Of a DNA stretch of 62,373 nucleotides, positions 34,986 through 44,192 are shown one piece after another. A program made the translations under genes and the position numbers. Every line of letters begins with the position of its first letter. Position 1 is the stretch's first letter. The DNA lies in the NCBI GenBank assembly GCA_018064525.1, contig JAGHVB010000003.1, positions 1-62,373 on the forward strand, written 5' to 3'. The stretch comes from Candidatus Treponema merdequi. GTDB lineage: Bacteria; Spirochaetota; Spirochaetia; Treponematales; Treponemataceae. The notes beneath the pieces were generated by a model, which ran no database searches, was not told the origin of the DNA, and worked only from the letters and a program-made list of their open reading frames with translations.

Positions 34986-35711
34986 TCCAATCGAATCGTG
35001 AATTACGAGGGTTGCAGCGGAGTCCATCTGCGTTTCAGATTTGTTTAAGAGGACGAGATTTTTTCCTCTGAAGTATCTTACAAAAGAAGCTGCGGGGTAG
35101 ACTACGAGTGATGTGCCTCCGATTATGAGTGTGTCGCATGATGCGATTGCACGGATTGATCTGTCTGTTAAATTGTCGTCGAGGCTTTCTTCGTAAAGCA
35201 CGACATCTGGTTTTACAAGTCCGCCGCATTTTGTGCAGTGTGGAATTTTGTCAGGTGCATTTTCACTTTGTGCGATGAATGTGTCATCGTAAAATTCATT
35301 ACAGTTTAAGCAGTAATTTCTGAGTGTGCTTCCGTGAATTTCGTAAACTTCTTTACTTCCGGCTTTCTGGTGAAGTCCGTCGATGTTTTGAGTTACGATT
35401 GCTTTTAGTTTTCCGGCTTTTTCTAATTCTGCAAGTTTATAATGTGCGTCATTCGGTTTGATGCCTGTTGATAAAAGTTTTGCACGGTAAAATCTGTAAA
35501 ACTCTTTCGTGTTTTCATAAAAGAAAGTATGACTGATTATTTCTTCGGGAGGGTAATTCCATTCCTGATTATAAAGACCTGATGTGCTTCTAAAGTCCGG
35601 AATACCGGATTCTGTTGAAACTCCGGCACCTCCAAAAAATACGATGTTTTCTGATTCATCGATTATTTTTTGGAGCTCCTTAATTTTTGATTCAAGATTT
35701 TCGTCTTTCAT
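34959..35711 (-). CDS. cobB: NAD-dependent protein deacylase, Sir2 family
   Basis: 250 residues. NAD-binding GAGVSTESGIPDFRS, the TQNIDGLHQKAG block, catalytic His in YEIHGS, and a zinc knuckle of two Cys pairs (CLNC and CTKC). It removes acetyl or other acyl groups from lysines in cytoplasmic proteins. The class-specific residues in the acyl pocket (the family's Tyr/Arg for succinyl-lysine) cannot be confidently placed by eye. Transcribed alone on the minus strand. Confidence 0.93.
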   Translation of the reverse strand: MKDENLESKIKELQKIIDESENIVFFGGAGVSTESGIPDFRSTSGLYNQEWNYPPEEIISHTFFYENTKEFYRFYRAKLLSTGIKPNDAHYKLAELEKAGKLKAIVTQNIDGLHQKAGSKEVYEIHGSTLRNYCLNCNEFYDDTFIAQSENAPDKIPHCTKCGGLVKPDVVLYEESLDDNLTDRSIRAIASCDTLIIGGTSLVVYPAASFVRYFRGKNLVLLNKSETQMDSAATLVIHDSIGKILREIKV

Positions 35712-35768
35712 AAATTCCTTCTGAAATCAAATGCTTGCGGTAAATTAATTAAAAATTTTTTATGGTTT

Positions 35769-36350
35769 TTACAGCTGGTTTACAACAACATTTTCAAAAC
35801 CGAGTGCTGAAAGCAGATTTGAAATGTATGAAACCGCGCGTTTGTCTGCATCGTCAAGAAAACCTTCTGCAAGGATTTCTTTTGCCGCATCGTCTTTTGC
35901 AGTTTCAATTTCATCAAAAATTTCCTGAGTTGAAATCGGTACAAAAATGTTCTTGTGTTCATCAAAGACAGTCTGACTTACGATATCGTTTCCAAGTAAT
36001 TCTGAAGGCGGAACGGTAAGTGTGATTTTATTATGGTCGTCGGAAATTTCAAAATTGATGTCATCTATGTTTCTGATTCCGGCGCGGATTATTCCAGAAT
36101 ATTTTACTATTGAATAACTTTTTGCAAGTCCCATGGCTGTTGATTTTTTTACAATGATGATGTCTGTGTAGTTCATTTTATAAAGGCAGAGTTCTGCAGC
36201 CTGGGTAATTGTTTTTGAAACTGTGGCATAAAGTTTTTCTGTTTTTACTTCTTTAAATTTTTTTATTCCAAAGAATGTACCAAAAGAAATTCCGCTTAAT
36301 ATTATAAGAAAAAATAAAATTTTAAAAAGGATTTTTGTAATCTGTTTCAT
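35769..36350 (-). CDS. DUF4230-family protein with N-terminal membrane anchor
   Basis: 193 residues from the ATG at 36350, chosen because a perfect extended -10 box sits just upstream of it; an in-frame ATG at 36374 would overlap that box. One N-terminal membrane segment (ILFKILFFLIILSGISFGTF) leads to an extracytoplasmic domain of the DUF4230 type (LCLYKMNYTDIIIVKK, AGIRNIDDINFEISDD, ITLTVPPSELLG). Function of the family is unknown. It stands alone; the neighbours are cobB (same strand) and a divergent TPR gene. Confidence 0.75.
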   Translation of the reverse strand: MKQITKILFKILFFLIILSGISFGTFFGIKKFKEVKTEKLYATVSKTITQAAELCLYKMNYTDIIIVKKSTAMGLAKSYSIVKYSGIIRAGIRNIDDINFEISDDHNKITLTVPPSELLGNDIVSQTVFDEHKNIFVPISTQEIFDEIETAKDDAAKEILAEGFLDDADKRAVSYISNLLSALGFENVVVNQL

Positions 36351-36356
36351 AAAATA

Positions 36357-36365
36357 ATTATAACA
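36357..36365 (-). promoter_or_regulatory. Extended -10 of a leaderless gene
   Basis: On the minus strand TGT-TATAAT ends six bases before the ATG at 36350. No ribosome binding site. Same layout as several other genes in the window. Confidence 0.55.
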
Positions 36366-36449
36366 TTTAATCATTATTTTTGTTATTTTTTTTTGAAATA
36401 AAGTTTTAAAAATGATATACTTAACGCAATATTTATTCAGAGGTAATTT

Positions 36450-37304
36450 ATGTATTATTTAAAAAGAATTTTTTGTGCAGTTTTAATTTCACTTTCTTTT
36501 GCAGCTTTCTCGCAGGTAGCAGAACGTGATGTTGTTTATACAAAAGCACTGTACAAACTTATAGAAGGATATTTTAACAATTCACTTGAAACAAAAGAAA
36601 TTGCAGAACAGGTTTACAATAATGCCGTTGAATCTGTAAATGAATTTGCAGAAGATGATGAATACAGACGCGAAACTCATCTTTGCCGCTGTGATTACTA
36701 TTTTGGAATGTATGTAATGGCAACTTATGATTTAACCCGACTTGAACATGCTCTTGATGATACTACAAAGGAATTTGAAGACCCTGTAGAAAAAAACAGA
36801 AGAATCAGAGAAGAAGCAAAGTTATGGTTTGATAAGGCAATTGAGCATTCAAAAAAAGCAATGAAAGTAAAAGATGGTGCTGACGCGATGTCAATTTATG
36901 CTCAGGCTGTTTCTGCAAACTGTACTGTTCGTCCAATCGGATATGTTCTTGCAAACGGATTAAAAATCAGTCAGTATGCAAAAAAAGCTGTAAAAATTGA
37001 TCCTGCAAATGGAACAGCATGGTTTTCTGTAAATGCCCAGGATGTATATGCTCCGGGAATTTTTGGCAATGCAAATCGTGGTAGAAAAACTATGACACAG
37101 TATCTTAATGATGAAAATCTTATAAAAGAAAAATTTGATTACTTTAATTTTACATGTGCAATTGCATATACATATTACCGTCAGAATAATTTTTCAGACG
37201 CAATTATATATTACAAAAAATGTCAGGATATTTTTCCAAATAATTATGCAATCATAGATCTTGTTGAAAAATGTGAAACAAAAATCAACGCTTCAAAGAA
37301 ATGA
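36450..37304 (+). CDS. Periplasmic TPR-like protein, paralogue A
   Basis: 284 residues with a cleavable signal peptide (ISLSFAAFSQ). The mature part is helical and has TPR-like units (AKLWFDKAIEHSKKAMKV, ISQYAKKAVKIDPANGTAWF, FSDAIIYYKKCQDIFPNNYA). It is a paralogue of the protein at 42594 across its full length (shared RDVVYTKALY/RDVEYTEALY, SANCTVRPIGYV/SSNCTVKPTSYV, ALDPKNGTA). A conserved SxNCTVxP motif with a single Cys is unusual. Good AGAGG site before the ATG. It lies 27 bases upstream of the M16-like gene and probably shares its operon. Function unknown. Confidence 0.75.
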   Translation: MYYLKRIFCAVLISLSFAAFSQVAERDVVYTKALYKLIEGYFNNSLETKEIAEQVYNNAVESVNEFAEDDEYRRETHLCRCDYYFGMYVMATYDLTRLEHALDDTTKEFEDPVEKNRRIREEAKLWFDKAIEHSKKAMKVKDGADAMSIYAQAVSANCTVRPIGYVLANGLKISQYAKKAVKIDPANGTAWFSVNAQDVYAPGIFGNANRGRKTMTQYLNDENLIKEKFDYFNFTCAIAYTYYRQNNFSDAIIYYKKCQDIFPNNYAIIDLVEKCETKINASKK

Positions 37305-37331
37305 TTTTCCTTTGAAATAAAAATATAGATT

Positions 37332-40127
37332 ATGAAGAAATCTTTTGCTTTTGTTCTGTTTTTTTTATTTTCTCTTTTGTCTGTATCTGCAAATCCGGAT
37401 GTTCAGGAATATGTGCTTGAAAACGGAATGGAGGTTTTTGTTCTGGAAGATTTTTCTTCGGCTTTAATCCGCGTGGAATATACTGCAAAAGCAGGTTTTT
37501 CAAAACAAAGCGTTAATAATACAGGTTTCTTTCCGTTGTATACTTCACTTTTTAAATATGCGTCTCCAGTAAATACAGAACTGCTTTCTTCTTTTGAATG
37601 TGAATGCAATGCAGATTCTGCACGCTATTATTCAGCGGTAACTTCAGGTGAAATTTATGAAACGCTGGTTGCGTTATGTAATGCGGCTTTTAATCCTGTT
37701 TTTTCAGATAAGGATTTGAATCGTGAACTTGCAGAAAGTAAAAAAGCAGTTTCACAAAGAACTCACGACATTGAAGGTTTTATTAATTCTGCAATTGACA
37801 GCCGTGTTTTTTCTGAAACTCCGTGGAAACATGACAGTGGAATTTATCCGAAACTTTTTTCAAATATTTCAAATGAAAAAGCTCGTGTAATTTTAAAAGG
37901 AATATCAGAAAAATATTATACTCCTGATAATTCTGCGCTTTTTATTTCGGGTCCTGTTACAAAAGAAGATGCATATAAGATGATTTTAAATACTTTTGCA
38001 AAAGTAGAAATTCCAAAAAAAAATATTATCACTTCAGAAGTAACAATGGATTTTACCGATCAAAAAAAACTTTTTGTATTATCTCACCCGGATTTTTCTC
38101 CGGAAATGACTCAGATTGTCGTTCAATATACAGATTTAAAACTTGAATATTGTGATTATCTTGCATCAATTATGAATAATAATTCTTCCAGCACAAAACA
38201 GAATCTTTTAAAACAGTCATCTCTTGGAATAAGGGCTCCTCAATATATTGATTTTTCAAGCGCACATAAAAATTCAAGCTCGAGATTAATTGTTCAGTCA
38301 CTTCTGGAAAATCAAAAAACTTCTCCATGTAAAAAGGCTGAAGAGTTTATAAAAACGGTAAAATCTTCTGCTTCTCAGATTTCAGATGGTGAATTTTCTT
38401 ATTCATATCTGGATTTAAGTAATTCTTTTAATAAACAGATTGATAATTCTTATTCATTCATGAATCTTCTGTCTCAATTCTGGGCTGTTAAAGATTATGT
38501 TACAAAAGATTTTGATACAGAAAGTTGTTCATTAAGTGATTCTCTTTTTTCAAGAATGCAGATGCTGCAGAGCGTTCAGAAAGATAAAATGATTTCTGAT
38601 TTTGAAAAAACTGAACCTTTTGTATTTGTGTTTGTAAATTCAAAACTTCTTGAACAGTATAAAAAAGAATTTTCAAAAGCCGGTTATCAGATAATTGATT
38701 CGAAAAATTCTTCGTGGTATTTACAGGAACTGTATAAAGAAATTGAAAAACAAGTTTATTCCGGACAGCCTGAATCAATTGATGACAGCTTTACACCGGC
38801 AGATGTTTTTTTTGAAAAACAGTTTTCACTTATAGACAGTTTTACTCTTGATAACGGAATTGAAGTTATTACTCAAAAGCGTCCGTCAACAAATAATGTC
38901 TGCTTTTCAATCGTAATTGACGGTGGAGAAAAAATTAACAGCAGAGAAGAGTATGGTCTGGAAAATGTAATGATAGAATTTTTATGGTATAAATTCAGCC
39001 AATACTGTAATCAGAAAATCTATTATAATCAGATTAAATCAGAACCTCTCATAAAATTTAATACCGGATTAAACAGTTCCATAATTACAGCGGAATGTCT
39101 TGCAGAAGATTTACCTTCTGTAATTGATGCATTTTCGGAAGCTTTGATTTTTAGTCCGGTAGAACCTGCTGTAATTGATGGATTTGTTCTTGATACAAAG
39201 TCAAATCAAATTGCAAAAGTTTCTTCATCTTCGTTTCAGATTTTTTCAAATGCAGTTAATTATCTTTTTGAATCTAAAGACTATCAGAATGTTTATTCAT
39301 TGAATAAAGAGATTCTTCCAAAAAATAAAATTACTTATACAAAAGTTCTTGAAAATTATTCGGAATTTTTAAATTCCGACAGATATAAAATAATTATTGC
39401 CGGTAATATTTTTGAAGATTACGAAAATCCTTCTGAATCATTAAAAAAACAGCTTAACAGTTCATTTGGAATTTTAACACCAAAAGGAAAGATTAAGCCT
39501 TCAGATTTTTCCATTACTTTAAATTCCAGAAAAACAAAAAAAATAAATCTTGTTCATCTTTTTATGACTGATGTTCCAAAAGAAAAAGCAGGTCCGCGAC
39601 CTCAGGTTTTAATTCCGACAACGGAATTTCTCGATCCTGCTCAATACTGGATTTATAACGCCGAACTTGATGATACTGTTTTTAATGCAGTTCTTTTTGA
39701 TTTTGCAGATTTCTTTGAGAAAAAATGTCAGCAGATTGAACAGAGTAAAAAAGTTGCTGTCCGTGTCCAGGGAGCGGAATCTGAAATGCCTTTTGGTATT
39801 TTGACAATATATAATGTAAAAAATGTTTCGGTTATTGAACAATATTATAAAGAGGCTCTGGAAGAATACATAAATGACGGTGAAGCAAATTCAATAAAAA
39901 GAGCAAAAAACAACTGGATTAAAAAAAGTCTTGACGGAACACTTTCCAACTACGGAAGCTGTATGCTTTTATACGATTATTGCCGCCAAAAAACTTCAGA
40001 CTGGATTCGGATTGCAGAGGACTATACAAAAATTTCAAATATGAATTCAGATACCTTAAAAATAATTGCTCCTCTTTTTTCTCCTGATTCAGTTTATAAG
40101 TTCTATTCAGCTGATACAAAAAAGTAA
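37332..40127 (+). CDS. Exported M16 (insulinase-type) peptidase homologue lacking the zinc site
   Basis: 931 residues with a signal peptide (FSLLSVSA). Two M16-like halves: the first from YVLENGMEVFVLEDF, the second from FTLDNGIEVITQKRP. M16 enzymes bind zinc through HxxEH in the first half; here the site reads GFFPLYTSLF, with none of the His or Glu residues. The corresponding position of the second half (YGLENVMIEFLW) also lacks it, so the protein is probably inactive as a peptidase and may act as a partner or scaffold. It is 27 bases after the TPR gene. No ribosome site is evident. Confidence 0.75.
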   Translation: MKKSFAFVLFFLFSLLSVSANPDVQEYVLENGMEVFVLEDFSSALIRVEYTAKAGFSKQSVNNTGFFPLYTSLFKYASPVNTELLSSFECECNADSARYYSAVTSGEIYETLVALCNAAFNPVFSDKDLNRELAESKKAVSQRTHDIEGFINSAIDSRVFSETPWKHDSGIYPKLFSNISNEKARVILKGISEKYYTPDNSALFISGPVTKEDAYKMILNTFAKVEIPKKNIITSEVTMDFTDQKKLFVLSHPDFSPEMTQIVVQYTDLKLEYCDYLASIMNNNSSSTKQNLLKQSSLGIRAPQYIDFSSAHKNSSSRLIVQSLLENQKTSPCKKAEEFIKTVKSSASQISDGEFSYSYLDLSNSFNKQIDNSYSFMNLLSQFWAVKDYVTKDFDTESCSLSDSLFSRMQMLQSVQKDKMISDFEKTEPFVFVFVNSKLLEQYKKEFSKAGYQIIDSKNSSWYLQELYKEIEKQVYSGQPESIDDSFTPADVFFEKQFSLIDSFTLDNGIEVITQKRPSTNNVCFSIVIDGGEKINSREEYGLENVMIEFLWYKFSQYCNQKIYYNQIKSEPLIKFNTGLNSSIITAECLAEDLPSVIDAFSEALIFSPVEPAVIDGFVLDTKSNQIAKVSSSSFQIFSNAVNYLFESKDYQNVYSLNKEILPKNKITYTKVLENYSEFLNSDRYKIIIAGNIFEDYENPSESLKKQLNSSFGILTPKGKIKPSDFSITLNSRKTKKINLVHLFMTDVPKEKAGPRPQVLIPTTEFLDPAQYWIYNAELDDTVFNAVLFDFADFFEKKCQQIEQSKKVAVRVQGAESEMPFGILTIYNVKNVSVIEQYYKEALEEYINDGEANSIKRAKNNWIKKSLDGTLSNYGSCMLLYDYCRQKTSDWIRIAEDYTKISNMNSDTLKIIAPLFSPDSVYKFYSADTKK

Positions 40128-40141
40128 AAAAGCTCATCGGA

Positions 40142-40170
40142 TTGCATTAATTTCGTATAAACGTTAAAAT
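40142..40170 (+). promoter_or_regulatory. Promoter of the GT2-acyltransferase operon
   Basis: TTGCAT (40142-40147) and TAAAAT (40165-40170) are exactly 17 bp apart. The -10 ends six bases before the ATG at 40177 and there is no ribosome binding site, so the mRNA is predicted leaderless. Confidence 0.65.
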
Positions 40171-40176
40171 GTTCCT

Positions 40177-41577
40177 ATGATTATGTCTTTAGAAACAGCT
40201 GAAATTATTTATAAAATCTTTCTTTACAGCTGCCTTGTTTCATTTATTATTTACATTCCTCGTATAGCATATTATTTTGAAGGTTTTAGAAATCCAAAGC
40301 AGCTTGAAAATCCTGAAAAAAATAAACTTGCAGTTCTTGTTCCTGCAAGAAATGAAAAAGGTGTTGTTCATCTGCTTGATAGTCTTGCCAGACAGACTTA
40401 CGATCCCAAATATTTTGATACTTACGTAATTGTTGCTGATAAGAATGATCCGACTATAGAACTTTGTAAAAATTATAAAAATACAGTCTGTAAACTTGTT
40501 GAAAATCAGACTTGCAAAGGTGATGCGCTTGATGGTGTATTACAGGATATTTTAAAGTCAAAGAAAAAATATGCAGGTTATATTATTGTTGATGCAGACA
40601 ATATCGTTGATAAGGATTTTGTTCTTGAATTTAATAATTCACTTGTTACAGGCCGTGATATCATTCTTGGAAAAAGATGTATTAAAAACTTTTTGTTTGA
40701 CAGAAAATACCGCAACTGGGTTGTTAACTGCAATGGTTTGATTTATACACAGCTTGATAAACTTGGAAATGCATTCCGTTCCAAAAATATGATGCATGCT
40801 TCAATCTGCGGAACCGGTATTATGATTACAGCTAAAGTAATTGATGAACTTCATGGATGGCCGTTCAGATTTATTACAGAAGATTTTGAACTTGCAATTT
40901 CTTCATTGATTGCAGAAAGAACTTTTTATTATTACGAAAAGGCGATTACTTATACAGAAGAAAGTATGACTCATAAGACAGCAAATGACAGAAGAAGAAG
41001 ATGGCTTTTAGGTTATGCACAGGTTACTTCCAAATACAGAAAAGCTGTTGCTGAAAAGTATCGTGAAGATAAAATCCGTCTTAATGACAGTAAGAATCTT
41101 TCACCTGAAGAATATGCAAAACTCCGTGGAAATTTCTGGGGTTGCTTTGACTTTTTATATTCATTTATTCCTCTTGGAATATTTTTTGCACCGGCTGCAA
41201 TATGCTGCCTTATCTTTTTAATTGCCGGTTTTATTTCATACAGAAATGTCGGTGCATTTGATGCAAATGTAATGAATCTTATTTACAAAGGAATCAATTG
41301 TGCATTTTCTATGTATCTTGTTCTTGATGCATACACACTGTTCTCTCTTATTGCAGATAGAAAAACTTATAAAATTACATTTCTTGAAAAACTTTGGGTT
41401 ATGATTATTAATCCATTTTATATTTCTGAATATGTAGGATTTTTCTTCTGGTCATTTTATAAACTTGCAAAAGGAACTCAGGATACAACATGGGTTTCAA
41501 TTGACAGAATTGATGATCAGGAAAACAATTCCAAAAAAAGTGCGGTTAGAATTTCGCACAGAAAAACAAGAAAATAA
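40177..41577 (+). CDS. Membrane glycosyltransferase, GT2 family
   Basis: 466 residues. One N-terminal membrane segment (about 10-27), a GT-A catalytic domain (LAVLVPARNEKG; metal-binding DADN in YIIVDADNIVD; TEDFELAISSL; and the RRRRW motif in ANDRRRRWLLGYAQ, the Q/RxxRW signature of processive GT2 enzymes), then three or four membrane helices (about 325-440). It adds or polymerises sugars at the membrane, as in glycolipid or exopolysaccharide synthesis. The acyltransferase gene follows with no gap (TAA-ATG), so the pair probably makes one glycolipid. Product unknown. Confidence 0.9.
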   Translation: MIMSLETAEIIYKIFLYSCLVSFIIYIPRIAYYFEGFRNPKQLENPEKNKLAVLVPARNEKGVVHLLDSLARQTYDPKYFDTYVIVADKNDPTIELCKNYKNTVCKLVENQTCKGDALDGVLQDILKSKKKYAGYIIVDADNIVDKDFVLEFNNSLVTGRDIILGKRCIKNFLFDRKYRNWVVNCNGLIYTQLDKLGNAFRSKNMMHASICGTGIMITAKVIDELHGWPFRFITEDFELAISSLIAERTFYYYEKAITYTEESMTHKTANDRRRRWLLGYAQVTSKYRKAVAEKYREDKIRLNDSKNLSPEEYAKLRGNFWGCFDFLYSFIPLGIFFAPAAICCLIFLIAGFISYRNVGAFDANVMNLIYKGINCAFSMYLVLDAYTLFSLIADRKTYKITFLEKLWVMIINPFYISEYVGFFFWSFYKLAKGTQDTTWVSIDRIDDQENNSKKSAVRISHRKTRK

Positions 41578-42378
41578 ATGAAAGATATTGCAGGCGCTTC
41601 AAAAAAAGTAAAAGAAATGGTCCGCGAAAACATCCGTCTTGCAGAAGAAGAGGGACGTTTTAATGATGACGTCCAGCCTGTTGATTGGGAAGGTATGCAG
41701 AAAGTTACTGCGGATTTTGTTTATCTTCCGAAAAATCCTGTTAAAGTAATCTGGTCATGGATTGCGCGCGGGCTTGCATTTGTACTTGCAAAGCCGCTTT
41801 GTTTTTTTGGACTGGGTTCTGCAAAAATCAAAGGTCGTAAAAATTTTAAAGGCATTAAGGCTGCAGTTGTAACCTGTAATCATGTTCATATTTTTGATAC
41901 TTTCTTTGTAAGGGCGGCAGCTGCCGGACATAAGCTCTATATTACAGTTGCAGAATTTAACAATATGAAAGGTCCTCTTGGTGCATTATTGAGGGGCGCC
42001 GGATGTATTCCGTTTTCTGATAATTTTGGTGCAATGAAAAACCTTACAAAAACAGTTTCTTATCTTCTTAAAAAAAAGAAATTCGTTTTATTTTATCCTG
42101 AAAAAGCAATGTGGCCACGTTATGAAAAGCCAAGACCTTTCATTGAAGGTGCTTTCCACGCAGCTGTTACAAATAATGTTCCTGTTGTTCCGACTTTTAT
42201 TATGTTTAAGAATCCGACAGGTGTTAAAAAAATATTCCGCAGAAAAAAAATCGGCGTACTACATGTATTGCCACCGGTTTATCCGCGTGAAGATCTTTCA
42301 AAAAAAGAAAATATTGAATACATGAAAAATACAGTTTATGAAATGCTTAAAAAACTGTACGCAGAAAATAAAGATTAA
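41578..42378 (+). CDS. 1-acyl-sn-glycerol-3-phosphate acyltransferase family protein
   Basis: 266 residues. PlsC-type acyltransferase: the HX4D catalytic motif is CNHVHIFDTF, the substrate motif is FYPEKAMWPRYEKPRPF (in place of EGTRS), and VPVVPTFIMFKNP is the fourth block. A hydrophobic segment near 60-75 tethers it to the membrane. The gene begins on the base after the GT2 stop, so it is translationally coupled. It may acylate the product of the neighbouring glycosyltransferase instead of making phosphatidic acid; this is inference from context. Confidence 0.87.
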   Translation: MKDIAGASKKVKEMVRENIRLAEEEGRFNDDVQPVDWEGMQKVTADFVYLPKNPVKVIWSWIARGLAFVLAKPLCFFGLGSAKIKGRKNFKGIKAAVVTCNHVHIFDTFFVRAAAAGHKLYITVAEFNNMKGPLGALLRGAGCIPFSDNFGAMKNLTKTVSYLLKKKKFVLFYPEKAMWPRYEKPRPFIEGAFHAAVTNNVPVVPTFIMFKNPTGVKKIFRRKKIGVLHVLPPVYPREDLSKKENIEYMKNTVYEMLKKLYAENKD

Positions 42379-42411
42379 TCTGCAGCTTTGATGTAAATTA
42401 AAAAATAGAAC

Positions 42412-42581
42412 GATTAAGTTACAATCCCCAAAATTTACTTCCGGTCAGAAAGCAGAGACCGGCACCGCTAGCTAGCGTCGCTGGACATGAAAGTCGGTAA
42501 GGAAACTTTCTTTCCGTCTTTCAAGTCCTGCCGGTCTCTGCTTTCTTCCCTCTCGTAAATTTTGGGGATTATAATTTAATT
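42412..42581. repeat. Palindromic dispersed repeat, copy 2 (inverted relative to copy 1)
   Basis: 170 bp with 27-base terminal inverted repeats (42412-42438 and 42555-42581) that match at 24 positions. The core, read on the other strand, is about 90 percent identical to 3851-4019. The long stem AGACCGGC/GCCGGTCT is perfectly paired here. It again fills a gap between convergent genes (the acyltransferase and the TPR paralogue). No protein is encoded. Confidence 0.8.
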
Positions 42582-42593
42582 TAATCTTATATT

Positions 42594-43424
42594 TTAATAA
42601 TTTTTGTCGTAGATCTTTTTAAGAGTGCGGTTGTTTGGATAGTATGCTTTTGCTTTGTCATACCATATTTTTGCCGAATCGTTATCATGTCTTTTTAAGA
42701 ATGAATCTCCGATTGCAATTAAAAAATTAAAGCGGTCAAATTTTTCAAAATGCAGATTTTCATCATTATAATTTGAATACATTTTATTATAGCCGCGTTT
42801 GTAGTTTGCAAAAAATTCAGGAGCATACAAATCCTGAGCCCACTGGTAAAAATATGCAGTTCCGTTTTTAGGATCGAGGGCAATTGCTTTTTTTGCATTT
42901 GACTGAACTTTAAGTCCGTTTCCGATGACGTATGAAGTTGGTTTTACGGTACAGTTTGAAGAGAGGCACATAACATAAATCAGAACGGCGTCAGAACGGT
43001 TTTCAAGTTTGATTGCTTTTTGTGCATGTTCTATTCCGCTGTCAAAATATGATGCGGCTTTTGCTTTTTTCTGTTTTATTGTTTCTGATGCATTTTCATT
43101 TTTATCTTTTGTATCATTGATGTTTTTTATTTTCTGGATACTTTCGAGGTCATATTCACCCATTGAATACATTCCATATAAATAATCACATCGCGCAAAC
43201 TGGACTTCTTTCTCGTATTCAGATGCATCTTCTGAAATTGATGAAACTGCATCTGAATAGAGTCTGTCTGCTTCTTCTTCAGATGCAATTGAATTGTTGT
43301 AATATGCTTCAATAAAATTGTAAAGCGCTTCAGTATATTCAACATCACGTTTGTATTCCTGTGCAAAGAGAACAGTGGAAAAAACAGAAAGTAATAATAC
43401 CGAAAGACACTTTAACTTTTTCAT
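42594..43424 (-). CDS. Periplasmic TPR-like protein, paralogue B
   Basis: 276 residues, signal peptide (LLLSVFSTVLFAQ). Paralogous to the protein at 36450: YKRDVEYTEALYNFIEAYYN, the SSNCTVKP motif, and NAKKAIALDPKNGTAYF. Helical, TPR-like; exported. Its ATG follows the thrH stop directly (TAA-ATG), so it is translated from the thrH transcript. Function unknown. Together with its paralogue it brackets the M16/GT2/acyltransferase block in inverted orientation. Confidence 0.75.
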   Translation of the reverse strand: MKKLKCLSVLLLSVFSTVLFAQEYKRDVEYTEALYNFIEAYYNNSIASEEEADRLYSDAVSSISEDASEYEKEVQFARCDYLYGMYSMGEYDLESIQKIKNINDTKDKNENASETIKQKKAKAASYFDSGIEHAQKAIKLENRSDAVLIYVMCLSSNCTVKPTSYVIGNGLKVQSNAKKAIALDPKNGTAYFYQWAQDLYAPEFFANYKRGYNKMYSNYNDENLHFEKFDRFNFLIAIGDSFLKRHDNDSAKIWYDKAKAYYPNNRTLKKIYDKNY

Positions 43425-44030
43425 TTAGCCGTTGATTACCTTTTTGATTGCAGAAAGAAGATCTTTGTATTCTGTGAAAGCTTCGAGGTCAGGGTTGTCT
43501 TTGATAATCTGTTCTGTTGAACGGAACAGGAAACCTTTTTTTGAAGCTTTGATCATTCCGAGGTCGTTGAAAGAGTCGCCGGAAGCAATTGTTTCGTATC
43601 CGATTGACTGAAGTGCTTTTACTGTTGTGAGTTTGCTTTTTTCACATCTCATTTTGTAACCTGTGATTTCTCCATCTGGAGCAACAACAAGTTCGTTGCA
43701 GAAAATTGTCGGAAGACCGAGCTTTTTCATGAGAGGACCTGCAAACTGTTCAAAAGTATCGCTTAAGATGATTGTCTGACAGCATGAACGAAGTTCATCA
43801 AGAAATTCCTTTGCACCAGGCATAGGATCGATTTTTGCGATTGTATCCTGAATTTCTTTAAGGCCGAGCCCGTTTTCTTTGAGAATGTTGATTCGGTATT
43901 TCATGAGTTTATCGTAATCAGGTTCATCACGGGTTGTTCTTCTTAATTCCGGAATTCCAACAGCGTCTGCAAAAGCAATCCAGATTTCCGGTACGAGTAC
44001 ACCTTCGAGGTCAAGACAAGTAATATACAT
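43425..44030 (-). CDS. thrH: ThrH: phosphoserine phosphatase/homoserine phosphotransferase
   Basis: 201 residues. HAD-superfamily enzyme closely matching ThrH: the opening CLDLEGVLVPEIWIAFAD, with Glu where other phosphatases have the second Asp of DxD, is characteristic. Motif II is LSDTFEQF and motif III SGDSFNDLGMI. It dephosphorylates phosphoserine and can transfer the phosphate to homoserine, linking serine and threonine synthesis. Cytoplasmic. AAGGAAAA precedes the ATG. It is coupled to the downstream TPR-protein gene and divergent from valS. Confidence 0.93.
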   Translation of the reverse strand: MYITCLDLEGVLVPEIWIAFADAVGIPELRRTTRDEPDYDKLMKYRINILKENGLGLKEIQDTIAKIDPMPGAKEFLDELRSCCQTIILSDTFEQFAGPLMKKLGLPTIFCNELVVAPDGEITGYKMRCEKSKLTTVKALQSIGYETIASGDSFNDLGMIKASKKGFLFRSTEQIIKDNPDLEAFTEYKDLLSAIKKVING

Positions 44031-44063
44031 AGTAATTTTCCTTTATTTTTTAAGATATATTGA

Positions 44064-44072
44064 ATAATAGCA
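44064..44072 (-). promoter_or_regulatory. Extended -10 promoter of thrH
   Basis: On the minus strand TGC-TATTAT, about 34 bases before the thrH ATG. No clear -35. Confidence 0.4.
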
Positions 44073-44105
44073 CATTAGTTTAAACAATTCCACTAATATA
44101 TTCCA

Positions 44106-44134
44106 TTGAAAGAGATAATCAAAAGCATTATAAT
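44106..44134 (+). promoter_or_regulatory. Promoter of valS
   Basis: TTGAAA (44106-44111) and a perfect TATAAT (44129-44134) are 17 bp apart. The leader of about 50 bases holds a small hairpin (CCAGC...GCTGG near 44163-44178) and a GAGGAA ribosome site. Confidence 0.75.
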
Positions 44135-44192
44135 ATTTTTCAATATTTTACTATTTAAAATACCAGCTTGGTGGCTGGCAAAGAGGAATGAA

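Noticed and set aside
44106-44192. Upstream start for valS
   Set aside because: It coincides with the -35 box, and the extension is hydrophobic and not found in valyl-tRNA synthetases.
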